Shown: positions 15,687 through 24,276 of the stretch, one piece after another
How the letters are laid out: each line of letters opens with the position of its first letter
How positions within the stretch are numbered: position 1 is the first letter of the stretch
Origin: Oscillospiraceae bacterium
GTDB lineage: Bacteria; Bacillota; Clostridia; Oscillospirales; Ruminococcaceae
Assembly: GCA_012520915.1 (NCBI GenBank)
Contig: JAAYNJ010000010.1
Span: forward strand, 105,160 to 169,159
Direction of reading: 5' to 3'
Length of the DNA: 64,000 bases
Translations under genes and position numbers: made by a program
Notes under the pieces: model-generated
Told to the model about the DNA's origin: nothing
Seen by the model: only the letters and a program-made list of their open reading frames with translations
Database searches by the model: none

Positions 15687-15938
15687 ATGTCTGGAAAAAA
15701 GGCGATTTCAACCCGTGAGAAAAAAAAGAAGTCTCCAAAGAATACCGGAAAGTTTTTCCGTGATACAAGAGGAGAATTTAAAAAAATTTCCTGGCCGTCA
15801 AAAAAACAGGTCTGGAACAATGTTCTGGTCGTGTTGGTAACCGTAGCAGTCTTCGCCGTACTTGTATGGGGTCTGGATTACATACTGGCGGTTTTGCGTG
15901 ATTTGATAGTAGGACTGTTTAATAAACCTGCTGTCTGA
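15687..15938 (+). CDS. secE: Protein translocase subunit SecE
   Basis: SecE clamps the SecY channel in the membrane. The 83-residue protein has a basic N-terminal region, the conserved amphipathic helix with EFKKISWPSKKQVW (30-43) and a single transmembrane helix (about 46-66), the short Gram-positive form. It begins 10 bases after rpmG with ribosome site AAGGCGG. Confidence 0.95.
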   Translation: MSGKKAISTREKKKKSPKNTGKFFRDTRGEFKKISWPSKKQVWNNVLVVLVTVAVFAVLVWGLDYILAVLRDLIVGLFNKPAV

Positions 15939-15973
15939 TAGGACGGCAAGGCGGATTCTAGGAGGAATGCTTA

Positions 15974-16489
15974 ATGTCTAAAGCCATGTGGTATGTTGTC
16001 CACACATATTCCGGATATGAGAATAAGGTGGCGGCTAACCTCGAAAAGATGGTGGAAAACAGACGGATTCAGGATTTAGTAGAGGAAATTAGGGTTCCCA
16101 CCGAAACGGTTGTCGAAATTAAAGACAACAAGAGAAAAGAAACGGAACGAAAACTATTTCCCGGGTATGTCCTTGTGAAGATGGTCATGACCGATGAAAG
16201 CTGGTATATAGTTAGAAATATCAGGGGCGTCACCGGTTTTGTAGGTACATCGTCAAGACCGATTCCGCTGACGCAGGAAGAAGTTGACTCGCTTGGAGTT
16301 GAGAAAAAAGAGATAAGAGTCGATTATTCCGTTGGAGATAGTGTAAAAGTAGTTGAAGGACCGTTGGCAGGATTTATTGCAACGGTTGAAGAGATTGACT
16401 CTGAAGGACAAAAAGTAAGAGTGAAGGTGAGTATGTTCGGAAGAGAAACATTAGCTGAACTTGAACTTGCAGAGGTGACACCGATATAA
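15974..16489 (+). CDS. nusG: Transcription termination/antitermination factor NusG
   Basis: NusG binds RNA polymerase and links it to the ribosome or Rho. The 171-residue protein has the NGN domain (1-110, starting WYVVHTYSGYENKV and containing LFPGYVLVKM) and a C-terminal KOW domain with GDSVKVVEGPLAGF. It follows secE with GGAGGAATGCTTA upstream. Length is normal with no domain III insert. Confidence 0.96.
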   Translation: MSKAMWYVVHTYSGYENKVAANLEKMVENRRIQDLVEEIRVPTETVVEIKDNKRKETERKLFPGYVLVKMVMTDESWYIVRNIRGVTGFVGTSSRPIPLTQEEVDSLGVEKKEIRVDYSVGDSVKVVEGPLAGFIATVEEIDSEGQKVRVKVSMFGRETLAELELAEVTPI

Positions 16490-16527
16490 GTAACCTTGGC
16501 GGTTTTATGTTAAATAAATCTTTTTAG

Positions 16528-16593
16528 ACTGTAATACAGTCGGGTTTTCCCAGTGGGAGGTGTGTAAATTTTTGATGCACACCGTGAAACCAC
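16528..16593 (+). promoter_or_regulatory. rplKA mRNA leader, possible L1 autoregulatory site
   Basis: After a small GACTG/CAGTC hairpin (16528-16541) the leader holds a nested structure. An outer stem GTGG/CCAC (16553-16556 with 16590-16593) is separated by an asymmetric internal loop (GA against GTGAAA) from an inner 8-bp stem GGTGTGTA/TGCACACC. Two short helices around an asymmetric loop just before rplK is the expected shape of an L1-binding translational operator. Assignment rests on position and fold only. Confidence 0.5.
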
Positions 16594-16609
16594 ATATGGA
16601 GGTAAAGAA

Positions 16610-17041
16610 ATGGCGCAAAGGATTGAAGCTTACATCAAACTTCAAATTCCCGCCGGTAAAGCAACACCGGCACCACCTGTTGGTCCTGCTCTTGGACAAC
16701 ACGGACTTAATATTATGAACTTTACAAAAGAGTTCAACGAAAGAACAAAGAATGACATAGGGATGATTATTCCGGTTGTTATAACCGTATATGCAGACCG
16801 GTCGTTCACATTTGTCACAAAAACTCCCCCGGCATCCATATTGATTAAGAAGGAATGCGGCATCGATAAGGCGTCGGGAGTACCGAACAAAACAAAAGTT
16901 GCAAAGATTTCGAGAGAGTCGATAAGAAAAATCGCGGAAATAAAGAAAGTTGACCTCAATGCAGCGGATGTTGAAGCGGCGATGAAGATGATAGAAGGCA
17001 CCGCTCGCAGCATGGGTGTAACTGTAGAGGAGGACAACTGA
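16610..17041 (+). CDS. rplK: Ribosomal protein uL11
   Basis: L11 forms the GTPase-associated centre with 23S rRNA. The 143-residue protein has the proline-rich N-terminal domain ([20 protein letters not shown]) and the C-terminal RNA-binding domain. The ATG at 16610 follows ATGGAGGTAAAG. Its stop overlaps the rplA start (ATGA-type junction), as expected for coordinated L11/L1 synthesis. Confidence 0.97.
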   Translation: MAQRIEAYIKLQIPAGKATPAPPVGPALGQHGLNIMNFTKEFNERTKNDIGMIIPVVITVYADRSFTFVTKTPPASILIKKECGIDKASGVPNKTKVAKISRESIRKIAEIKKVDLNAADVEAAMKMIEGTARSMGVTVEEDN

Positions 17042-17757
17042 TGAAACGCGGAAAGAAATATATAGAGAACTTAAAAAAGGTTGATAGATTAAAGCTTTAT
17101 GAGACCGATGAGGCCCTGAAGCTTTGTGTTGAAACCGCATCTGCAAATTTTGACGAAACAGTTGAAATGCACATTAGATTGGGTGTTGATTCAAGACATG
17201 CCGATCAGCAGGTGAGAGGTGCGGTCATACTCCCGAACGGTACCGGTAAAGATGTGAGGGTTGCGGTTTTTGCAAGGGATGCGATGGCAGACTTGGCAAA
17301 AGAAGCCGGTGCAGACGTTGTCGGAGCTGAAGACCTGGCGGAGAAGATAACAAAAGAAAACTTTATGGACTTTGATGTTGCGATAGCAACACCCGATATG
17401 ATGTCGGTAGTGGGAAGATTGGGAAAAATTCTCGGACCGAGAGGACTCATGCCGAGCCCCAAAGCCGGAACGGTGACCCCCGATGTCGCAAGAGCGGTTG
17501 AGGAAGCGAAAGCCGGAAAGATAGAATACAGACTTGATAAGAGCAATATTATTCACTGCCCGATAGGAAAGGCTTCCTTTGGACATGAAAAGCTTGTAGA
17601 GAACTTTGAAGCACTGCTGAATGCTGTTATTAAGGCAAAACCGGCGGCTTCAAAGGGACAGTACATACGTTCCTGTGTTGTTGCTACAACGATGGGACCC
17701 GGAATAAAGGTAGCGACACAGAGATATATGACAGGCGGCATGCCGTCTCCGCAGTAA
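17041..17757 (+). CDS. rplA: Ribosomal protein uL1
   Basis: L1 forms the mobile stalk at the ribosomal E site and commonly represses its own operon. The 238-residue protein carries the typical [20 protein letters not shown] stretch (about 121-140) and [15 protein letters not shown]. Length is slightly longer than the 230-235 norm. It directly overlaps rplK. Confidence 0.97.
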   Translation: MKRGKKYIENLKKVDRLKLYETDEALKLCVETASANFDETVEMHIRLGVDSRHADQQVRGAVILPNGTGKDVRVAVFARDAMADLAKEAGADVVGAEDLAEKITKENFMDFDVAIATPDMMSVVGRLGKILGPRGLMPSPKAGTVTPDVARAVEEAKAGKIEYRLDKSNIIHCPIGKASFGHEKLVENFEALLNAVIKAKPAASKGQYIRSCVVATTMGPGIKVATQRYMTGGMPSPQ

Positions 17758-17761
17758 TAGT

Positions 17762-17789
17762 TTGACTTTTTTTGAATCGGTAGTATAAT
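17762..17789 (+). promoter_or_regulatory. Promoter of rplJL
   Basis: TTGACT (17762-17767), 16 bases and a perfect TATAAT (17784-17789) begin two bases after the rplA stop, so rplJL has its own start site in addition to any read-through. Confidence 0.75.
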
Positions 17790-17805
17790 TACCTCATCAT
17801 TTTAT

Positions 17806-17910
17806 ATGCCAATCCTAAGACAGCAGGTACAACTGTGTAAGTGTGAAAACACGCCTGCCGAGGAGTGTGGTGGAATTCTGCCCCTCCGTTCTTCGGAGGG
17901 GTTTCGGTTT
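17806..17910 (+). promoter_or_regulatory. L10 leader with intrinsic attenuator
   Basis: The leader has a GCAGG...CCTGC stem enclosing a GTGT/ACAC hairpin (about 17823-17858), the arrangement of the Firmicutes L10 leader that binds the L10(L12)4 complex. It is followed by an 8-bp CCCCTCCG/CGGAGGGG hairpin (17881-17901) with a T-rich tail, a plausible attenuator 30 bases before the ribosome site. Excess L10-L12 would favour termination. Confidence 0.75.
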
Positions 17911-17940
17911 ATTAAATATAACTAAGGAGGTGAATGAAAT

Positions 17941-18447
17941 TTGCCCAGCGAAAAAATTCTTGAAAATAAAAAACGAATGGTTGAAGATATTTCCGAGAAA
18001 TTAAAGGACGCCGCTGCAATAATCCTGGTGGATTATAAAGGAATAAATGTCTCAAATGATACTGCCCTGCGTTCTGAAATGAGAGAGTCAGGTGTTGAAT
18101 ACTTTGTAGCAAAGAATTCTATAATGAAGTATGTATGCGAAAGCATAGGTTTGGAAGAATTTATACCGTCCCTGGAAGGAACGACATCCATAGCCGTCTC
18201 AAAAGATGATGCCATTGCACCCGCGAGAATAATTCAGAAATATACTGATAAGTTAAGGGGTAAGGGGATATTTAAATCTAAAATCGGATATATCGACGGG
18301 AAATATGCAGATCCCGACCAGATAAGAGTGATTGCCAAATTGCCGTCGAGAGAAGTTTTGGTTGCACAGGTCGCAGGTTCACTTAACGGTATTATCGCAT
18401 CCCTGGCAAGAGCAATTTCCGAAGTAGCAAATAAACAATCAGCATAA
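17941..18447 (+). CDS. rplJ: Ribosomal protein uL10
   Basis: L10 anchors the L7/L12 dimers to the ribosome. The 168-residue protein has the usual N-terminal globular domain ([14 protein letters not shown], then FVAKNSIM) and the long C-terminal helix that holds L12. It starts with TTG at 17941, ten bases after AAGGAGG; an ATG at 17935 is out of frame and closes quickly. Expression is likely controlled by the leader just upstream. Confidence 0.95.
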   Translation: MPSEKILENKKRMVEDISEKLKDAAAIILVDYKGINVSNDTALRSEMRESGVEYFVAKNSIMKYVCESIGLEEFIPSLEGTTSIAVSKDDAIAPARIIQKYTDKLRGKGIFKSKIGYIDGKYADPDQIRVIAKLPSREVLVAQVAGSLNGIIASLARAISEVANKQSA

Positions 18448-18479
18448 ACTTTTATAATAATTGTAGTAAGGAGTTAAAA

Positions 18480-18857
18480 ATGGCAGACATTGCTAAGATA
18501 ATTGATGAAATTAAAGGCATGACCGTTCTTGAGCTGAATGAACTGGTTAAAGCCATAGAAGAAGAATTCGGAGTTTCGGCTGCAGCGACAGCAGTAGCGG
18601 TTGCAGGACCCGCCGGTGACGCTGCCGGAGACGAAGGCGCAGAGAAGGATTCCTATACCGTAGTTCTTGCCGAGATAGGCCCGAGCAAGATGAACGTTAT
18701 TAAGGCTGTAAAAGAAATTACCGGACTCAGCCTAAAGGAATCTAAAGAAATAGTTGATGCCGCGCCCAAGACTTTAAAGGAAGACGCTTCTCAATCTGAA
18801 GCCGAAGAAATTCAAAAAGTGTTGAAGGAAGCCGGTGCAACAGTCGAACTGAAGTAA
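18480..18857 (+). CDS. rplL: Ribosomal protein bL12 (L7/L12)
   Basis: L12 dimers recruit translation factors. The 125-residue protein has the N-terminal dimerisation helix pair (1-33), an Ala/Gly-rich hinge (about 37-55) and the C-terminal factor-binding domain ([32 protein letters not shown]). A strong terminator follows, and rpoB does not follow. Confidence 0.97.
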   Translation: MADIAKIIDEIKGMTVLELNELVKAIEEEFGVSAAATAVAVAGPAGDAAGDEGAEKDSYTVVLAEIGPSKMNVIKAVKEITGLSLKESKEIVDAAPKTLKEDASQSEAEEIQKVLKEAGATVELK

Positions 18858-18868
18858 AGATTTTTGTG

Positions 18869-18906
18869 AAAAAGGTCTGTCAGATTTCTGAGTGCAGACC
18901 TTTTTT
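18869..18906 (+). terminator. Rho-independent terminator after rplL
   Basis: An AAAAAGGTCTG / CAGACCTTTTT stem and a run of six T lie 12 bases past the rplL stop. It ends the ribosomal unit before any rpoB. Confidence 0.9.
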
Positions 18907-18950
18907 GTTTTTCTTTTTTGAATAACGGTTTTAATCCCGAATATACAATG

Positions 18951-18959
18951 TGTTATAAT
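18951..18959 (+). promoter_or_regulatory. Extended -10 promoter of the CofE-like gene
   Basis: TGTTATAAT is a perfect extended -10 (TGn-TATAAT). No good -35 is visible, which extended -10 promoters tolerate. The start codon is 46 bases downstream. Confidence 0.55.
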
Positions 18960-19004
18960 TGTATTTGTTACATTTATTCAGTTATGTTGTAGAAAGGAAA
19001 CGGT

Positions 19005-20186
19005 ATGCGCTACACGGGTGTAACTGCAAGGGGCATAGTGACTCCGATATTTCAAGAGGGTGATGACCTTGTAAACGAAATTGTAAACAGCATATTAAAA
19101 GCGTCTTCGGCTGAGGGATTTTCATTAAACGATGGTGATATTGTTGCCGTCACGGAGGCGGTGGTTGGAAGAACTCAAGGGAATTACGCAACATGCGAAC
19201 AGATATCCTTGGAAATAAAAGAAAAATTTTTTGGAGAAGATATGGGAATAGTCTTTCCTATCCTGTCCAGAAACAGATTTTCCATGCTGCTAAAAGCAAT
19301 TTCTATGGGCACAAAGAAACTATATGTACAACTGAGTTATCCTGCCGATGAGGTGGGCAATGAGCTTCTGAATAGAGATGACATGGATGCAAAAGGCGTA
19401 AACCCCTGTTTGGACAACTTTAACGAAAGTGAGTTTAAAGGGGTTTTCGGTAAGGGAGCGGTGCACAAATTTACGGGGATTGATTATATCGAGCACTACA
19501 AAAGCATTGGCGATAATATTGAAATACTGTTGTCAAACGAACCTAAATATATTTTAAATTATACAAATAATGTACTCTGCTGTGATATACACTCGAGATT
19601 CAGAACCCACAGAATCCTCAAAAATGAGGGTGCCAATACCTACAGACTTGACGAAATAATGAATAAAAGCATTAATGGAAGCGGATATAATCCAAAATAC
19701 GGACTGCTCGGCTCAAATGTTGCAGGTGAAGATAAAGTTAAACTTTTTCCCATAAAAACAGATGAGTTTGTACTGGAGCTGCAATCTGCACTTAAAGAAA
19801 AGACAGGTAAGCACATGGAGTGCATGGTTTATGGAGATGGCGGTTTTAAAGATCCTGTAGGAGGGATATGGGAACTCGCCGATCCCGTCATATCTCCGTC
19901 TTATACATCAGGACTTGCCGGGACTCCGAATGAAATTAAGATAAAATATATTGCGGATGATGAATTTGGTGAAATGTCGGGCGAAGAGTTGATAGATGCA
20001 ATCAAGTCGAGAATTCGTGAAAAGGACAAAACTGCCGGCGATATAAATAAGGAATCGGTGGGAACAACACCAAGGCAGATACCGGATTTGGTTGGGAGTC
20101 TGTCAGATTTGGTAAGCGGTAGCGGAGATAGAGGAACTCCCGTAGTGCTAATACAAAACTACTTCTCAAACTATGCCGCATACTGA
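19005..20186 (+). CDS. Coenzyme F420-0:L-glutamate ligase-like protein (CofE family)
   Basis: CofE enzymes add gamma-linked glutamate to coenzyme F420-0 with GTP. The 393-residue protein starts with a recognisable CofE-type segment (RYTGVTARGIVTPIF, then GDIVAVTEAVVGRTQGNYA). It continues with the central YGDGGFKDPVGGIWELADPV motif. It is longer than archaeal CofE (about 250 residues). Similar long versions occur in anaerobic Firmicutes that have no known F420 pathway, so the true substrate is probably different. No other F420 gene is in the window. It stands alone between two terminator-like structures with its own promoter. Confidence 0.75.
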   Translation: MRYTGVTARGIVTPIFQEGDDLVNEIVNSILKASSAEGFSLNDGDIVAVTEAVVGRTQGNYATCEQISLEIKEKFFGEDMGIVFPILSRNRFSMLLKAISMGTKKLYVQLSYPADEVGNELLNRDDMDAKGVNPCLDNFNESEFKGVFGKGAVHKFTGIDYIEHYKSIGDNIEILLSNEPKYILNYTNNVLCCDIHSRFRTHRILKNEGANTYRLDEIMNKSINGSGYNPKYGLLGSNVAGEDKVKLFPIKTDEFVLELQSALKEKTGKHMECMVYGDGGFKDPVGGIWELADPVISPSYTSGLAGTPNEIKIKYIADDEFGEMSGEELIDAIKSRIREKDKTAGDINKESVGTTPRQIPDLVGSLSDLVSGSGDRGTPVVLIQNYFSNYAAY

Positions 20187-20190
20187 TTTA

Positions 20191-20242
20191 CGACAATAAC
20201 TAAACCCGGACGCCTATAAGCGTCCGGGTTTAGTTATTGTCG
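20191..20242. repeat. Perfect 23-bp inverted repeat with 6-base loop
   Basis: Arms 20191-20213 and 20220-20242 pair without a mismatch around CTATAA. The GC core (ACCCGGACGC) flanked by AT-rich ends would make a bidirectional terminator for the CofE-like gene and whatever came from the right. The length and perfection exceed those of the other terminators in the window. Confidence 0.8.
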
Positions 20243-20312
20243 GTATTATGTCGGCAACCGCTATGAATGAAACGACTGTAAGTTTATTGGGGCAAATCAG
20301 GATTCAGAAGGA

Positions 20313-20543
20313 TTAATTATTAAGCGGGTTTAAAGTGCTCATAAATCTTGTAAGAAATTCTGAAGTCCTCTTATTCTTAGGTGTTGAAAAAATTATCTCG
20401 GGGACATCTTCTTCCGCCACAACACCCTCATCCATAAAGACGACCTTATTTGAAACATCTCTCGCAAAGGCCATTTCATGAGTTACGATGAGCATAGTAG
20501 AACCCGACTTTGCCAGACTTCTCATTACTTCAAGAACGATTTT
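20313..20543 (-). pseudogene. Remnant of a polar amino acid ABC transporter ATPase (GlnQ-like), C-terminal part
   Basis: About 75 residues match the end of an amino acid uptake ABC ATPase. LEVMRSLAKSG is followed by the H-loop region TMLIVTHEMAFARDVSNKVVFMDEG, then the C-terminal PEIIFSTPKNKRTSEFL. Walker A, Q-loop, signature motif and Walker B are all missing. The homology continues a few codons upstream of the Met at 20525 and then meets a stop near 20544, beyond which the sequence is unrelated AT-rich DNA. It is a decayed 3' fragment and cannot hydrolyse ATP. No permease or binding protein remains nearby. Confidence 0.85.
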
Positions 20544-20683
20544 TTACATACTTTTTATCTATAAAGTTTATCAAAATGAATTATAGTATCAACAATGCGA
20601 TTTAGTCAATTGATAAGGGTGCAACTGTAATATTTTACTGACCGAACATGAAAGAAGATTAAGGTTGTCAAAACTTGTTTTTA

Positions 20684-20711
20684 TTGAAAAAGAGAAAAAT
20701 TCTGATATAAT
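20684..20711 (+). promoter_or_regulatory. Promoter of the desulfoferrodoxin gene
   Basis: TTGAAA (20684-20689), 16 bases and TATAAT (20706-20711) precede the gene by 70 bases. The -10 is followed by TATTAGGAATTG, loosely like a peroxide-repressor box, but too weak to claim. Confidence 0.6.
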
Positions 20712-20781
20712 TATTAGGAATTGTTTTCATTAAATTAGTTTTTTATCCGAATATTCGAAATTAATTGATAAAGGAGATAAA

Positions 20782-21165
20782 ATGCAAGAAGTAAAGTTTT
20801 TCAGATGTAATAAATGTGGAAATTTTGTGGGTATGATTCACGACGGCGGTGCCAAAATGATGTGCTGTGGCGAACCTATGGAGCTTGTTGTTCCGGGAAA
20901 AGTTGATGCATCACAAGAAAAGCATGTTCCGGTAATTTCCGTCGACGGCGATTTGTTTACTGTAAAGGTTGGAAGCGAAGTCCATCCGATGCTTAGCAAC
21001 CACTTTATTGAGTGGATTTATATTGCTACCGAGAAAGGCGGACAGAGAAAGCGACTCAACCCTGGTGATGAGCCGGTTGCTTCATTCAAACTGACCGAAG
21101 ATGACAAGCTGCTGGCTGCGTATGAGTATTGCAATCTGCATGGGCTCTGGATGGCAAATGCATAA
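20782..21165 (+). CDS. dfx: Desulfoferrodoxin (superoxide reductase, two-iron type)
   Basis: This enzyme reduces superoxide to peroxide without making oxygen, a defence of anaerobes. The 127-residue protein has the N-terminal desulforedoxin-type Fe(Cys)4 site (C9, C12, C28, C29). It also has the catalytic Fe(His)4Cys site: H48 in EKHVP, H68 and H74 in VHPMLSNHF, C117 and H120 in CNLHG. The Glu-Lys pair before H48, which helps catalysis, is present. The gene has its own promoter and terminator and forms a single-gene unit. Confidence 0.96.
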   Translation: MQEVKFFRCNKCGNFVGMIHDGGAKMMCCGEPMELVVPGKVDASQEKHVPVISVDGDLFTVKVGSEVHPMLSNHFIEWIYIATEKGGQRKRLNPGDEPVASFKLTEDDKLLAAYEYCNLHGLWMANA

Positions 21166-21174
21166 TAACTAACG

Positions 21175-21213
21175 AAACGCCAAAAAGCTTTTTACAGCTT
21201 TTTGGCGTTTTTG
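21175..21213 (+). terminator. Terminator after desulfoferrodoxin
   Basis: A 15-bp perfect stem (21175-21189 with 21196-21210) and a T-run follow the stop codon. From here to 21424 I see only AT-rich spacer. Confidence 0.9.
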
Positions 21214-21424
21214 TTTTGTAAAGGCTTTTTTAATAACTAATATCAAAGAAAAACTAAAGAAAACATAATAATTTTATTTTTATGCTACATGAGAACCGGA
21301 TACAAATGATATTGCAGAAACAGTCGGGATAATGGTAAACTCTAACGAGCATTCCGTATAACCGAAAAACGGCAGTATTAACAAATTATATTATTTTAGT
21401 CAAATATTAGAAGGGAACCGTGGT

Positions 21425-22690
21425 ATGAACTACCAAGAAGCTATCGATTATATCCACTCTGCCAGCTGGCTTGGAATGAAACTTGGACTCGAGAGAATCA
21501 GAGAACTCCTGTTGCTCATGGGAAATCCTCAGGATAAACTGAAAATAGTTCATGTTGCAGGAACAAACGGCAAGGGGTCGACCTGTGAAATGTTATCCAG
21601 AACTCTGGAGGAGTCTGGGTTTAAGACCGGTCTGTTTGTGTCTCCCTTTATAAGAACGTTTAATGAAAGGATGCAGATAAATCACCGCCTGATAAGCGAC
21701 GAAGAACTTGCATCAACAGCGACATATGTAAAGAATTTTACCGATATAATGAAATGTCAGCCTTCCGAGTTTGAAATTGTTACCGCTATTGCATTTGAAT
21801 ATTTCTATAGAAACAAATGTGATTATGTGGTTATGGAGGTTGGTCTGGGAGGCAGACTGGATGCGACCAATATAATAAAAAAACCGGTTCTCTCGGTGAT
21901 TACAACTATTGATTATGATCATATGCAACAGCTGGGCAACAGTCTTTCCGAGATTGCTGCAGAAAAGGCAGGTATAATTAAGGGCGCCGATGTTGTTTCA
22001 TATCACCAAGAGAAAGAGGTTATTGAAGTTTTCGAAAGAGTTTCGGAAGAAAAAAGATCGAAGCTGATTGTTGCAGACTTCGATGAAATTCGATATTTCG
22101 GGCACGATGACAAATTTCAGTTTTTCAGCTACAAAAACGGGACAAAGTATGCCCTTTCACTTATGGGAGAACACCAGTTAAAAAACGCATCTGTCGTATT
22201 GGAGTCGGTTGATGTACTGAGAAATTCAGGAATCCGCATACCCGAAGAAGCCGTTAAATCCGCCTTTAAAAAGTCTTTTTGGCCGGGAAGATTTGAAATA
22301 ATCTCAAAAGATCCGTTGTTTATTGTAGACGGTTCGCACAACCCCCAAGGTGCGAGGGCAATGGTTGATGCAGTAAAACGCTACTATCCTGAAAGACAGA
22401 CAGTCACTATGATCGGTATATCAAGCAACAAGGATATTGAGAAAATAATAGAAATATTCGATGAAATAACAAAATGCTATGTTTCTATTGAAGCTGATAC
22501 TTACAGGGCTATCGATAAAGAAGAACTTGCGGTTATTTTGCGAAAAACGGGTAAGCCCGTTTACATTTCCGATACGATAGTAGACGGAATAGAAAAAACA
22601 ATATCCCTGGCGGAGGATGACGAGATTGCAATATCGGTCGGCTCGCTTTTTACGGTAGCCGAAGTCAGGGAGTATTTCTGCAGATATTGA
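21425..22690 (+). CDS. folC: Bifunctional folylpolyglutamate synthase/dihydrofolate synthase
   Basis: FolC adds glutamate to dihydropteroate or folates, using ATP. The 421-residue Mur-ligase-type protein has the P-loop HVAGTNGKGSTCEML (about 40-54), the TTIDYDHMQQLG segment with the carbamylated-lysine region AAEKAGIIKG, and the C-terminal domain motif IVDGSHNPQGA (about 300-310). Length is typical. No other folate gene is adjacent. An AAGGGAACCGTGGT stretch precedes the ATG. Confidence 0.94.
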   Translation: MNYQEAIDYIHSASWLGMKLGLERIRELLLLMGNPQDKLKIVHVAGTNGKGSTCEMLSRTLEESGFKTGLFVSPFIRTFNERMQINHRLISDEELASTATYVKNFTDIMKCQPSEFEIVTAIAFEYFYRNKCDYVVMEVGLGGRLDATNIIKKPVLSVITTIDYDHMQQLGNSLSEIAAEKAGIIKGADVVSYHQEKEVIEVFERVSEEKRSKLIVADFDEIRYFGHDDKFQFFSYKNGTKYALSLMGEHQLKNASVVLESVDVLRNSGIRIPEEAVKSAFKKSFWPGRFEIISKDPLFIVDGSHNPQGARAMVDAVKRYYPERQTVTMIGISSNKDIEKIIEIFDEITKCYVSIEADTYRAIDKEELAVILRKTGKPVYISDTIVDGIEKTISLAEDDEIAISVGSLFTVAEVREYFCRY

Positions 22691-22749
22691 TTTATATGAA
22701 AAAGTAAAATCTTTAATAAACCTGCGGAATATCGAATAAAACCAAATTA

Positions 22750-22787
22750 ATAATCCCCCTCAAATTTAATTATTTGAGGGGGATTAT
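22750..22787. terminator. Bidirectional terminator between folC and gltX
   Basis: A perfect 16-bp stem (22750-22765 with 22772-22787) around TTAATT has T-rich flanks on both strands and serves the convergent folC and gltX genes. Confidence 0.88.
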
Positions 22788-22788
22788 A

Positions 22789-24234
22789 TTAGCGATTGAG
22801 TTTCTCAAGAGCTGCAGAAATTCTTTTTAAACTTTCTTCTTTGCCGAGCACGACTGCGAGCTCTATTCCTCCTCCCGGTGTGGATGGTAAACCGGAAAGA
22901 GCTACCCTAAGCGGCCACATAATGTAGCCGGTTTTTGCATTCTTGTCTTTTATTAATGTAAAAACCGCAGAATGAACAGCCTCCGAACTGAAGCTTTGAA
23001 CATTGCTTAAAACTTCATGAAGCTCGGTCAGTGTTTCTATAGAATTTACCTTGTCGGTTTTGTTCTTTTTGTTGACAAAGAGATCCGTGGAGTAATCCGG
23101 AAGTTCATTGATAAAGCTCACCAATTCAGGAATGTCATTAAATACCTCAATTCTCGTGTGAAGCAAGGAGGAAAGCAACTTGAAATTTACATCACAATTT
23201 TCTATTGAGGAGTGGAGATACGGAAGCGAAAAACTTTCAAACTCATCCGAAGACAGTTTTTTGATATGCTCGGAGTTTATATATTTCATTTTTTCAACAT
23301 CAAGAATTGCAGATGACTTGCTTATACCGGAAATCTCGAATTCGTCAACAAGCTCTCGGAGTGTAAAGATCTCCTGCTCACTTTTAGGAGACCACCCGAG
23401 AAGTGCGATATAGTTAATAATTGCCTGAGGCAAAAAACCTTTATCTATAAAATCATGATAGGATGCATCGCCGTCTCTTTTGCTAAGCTTGTGTGTTGCA
23501 TCTCTCATAACCTGCGGACAATGAATGTATTCGGGAGATTCCCATCCGAAAGCATCATATAAAAGAGTGTACTTTGGAGTCGATGAAAGGTATTCGTTTC
23601 CCCTTATCACATGACTGATTCCCATCAAGTGATCATCAATTACGTTGGCAAAATTGTATGTAGGCATTTTATCGGATTTTATAAGTATCTGGTCCTCCAG
23701 CTCTTCATTTGACACTTCTATTGTTCCATAGACCAAGTCATTAAATACTGTTTTTCCCGTCTTCGGCATTTTTTGTCGAATTACATATTCTTTGCCTTCT
23801 TTTAGATATTCTGACACGGTTTCCTCTGACAGACCGCTGCAAAACCCGTCATATCCCTGTGAATAATCGGATTTGACGGAAATTCTGTTCTCAATATCTT
23901 CTTTTTTACAGAAACAGTAGTATGCCTTGCCGTCTTTTACGAGTTTTTCCGCATATTCAAGGTAGTTGTCCTTGCGTTCGCTTTGGATATATGGACCGTA
24001 GTTGCCGCCTATGTCCGGGCCTTCATCCCAATTGAGTCCGGAATCCTTGAGAGTGGAGTAAATAACATCAAGAGCTCCTTCAACCTGCCTGGATTTGTCG
24101 GTATCCTCTATTCTCAAAACAAAAGTGCCGTTATTCTTCTTTGCAACAAGATATGCGTATAACGCCGTACGCAGATTACCGACATGCATATATCCGGTTG
24201 GGCTTGGAGCAAAGCGTGTTCTAACATTTTTCAT
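22789..24234 (-). CDS. gltX: Glutamyl-tRNA synthetase
   Basis: GltX charges tRNA-Glu. The 481-residue class I enzyme begins MKNVRTRFAPSPTGYMHVGN, which contains the HIGH-type motif, and has the KMSKS counterpart HKLSKRDGD (about 237). A Cys-rich stretch (YCFCKKEDIE ... GFCSGL) lies where bacterial zinc-binding versions have their site. The start at 24234 fits a GAGG site; the frame upstream encodes non-homologous residues. No GlnRS is seen here. No T-box leader is visible upstream. Confidence 0.95.
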   Translation of the reverse strand: MKNVRTRFAPSPTGYMHVGNLRTALYAYLVAKKNNGTFVLRIEDTDKSRQVEGALDVIYSTLKDSGLNWDEGPDIGGNYGPYIQSERKDNYLEYAEKLVKDGKAYYCFCKKEDIENRISVKSDYSQGYDGFCSGLSEETVSEYLKEGKEYVIRQKMPKTGKTVFNDLVYGTIEVSNEELEDQILIKSDKMPTYNFANVIDDHLMGISHVIRGNEYLSSTPKYTLLYDAFGWESPEYIHCPQVMRDATHKLSKRDGDASYHDFIDKGFLPQAIINYIALLGWSPKSEQEIFTLRELVDEFEISGISKSSAILDVEKMKYINSEHIKKLSSDEFESFSLPYLHSSIENCDVNFKLLSSLLHTRIEVFNDIPELVSFINELPDYSTDLFVNKKNKTDKVNSIETLTELHEVLSNVQSFSSEAVHSAVFTLIKDKNAKTGYIMWPLRVALSGLPSTPGGGIELAVVLGKEESLKRISAALEKLNR

Positions 24235-24276
24235 AGATACCTCAATAACATATGTGACAATTAGTAACCGATATAA

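Noticed and set aside
19640..19825. Minus-strand frames inside long plus-strand genes throughout the window
   Set aside because: They are antisense shadows of well-supported genes with no ribosome sites or recognisable domains.
20700..20725. PerR-type operator before desulfoferrodoxin
   Set aside because: Only a partial match to the inverted repeat; the second half-site is poor.
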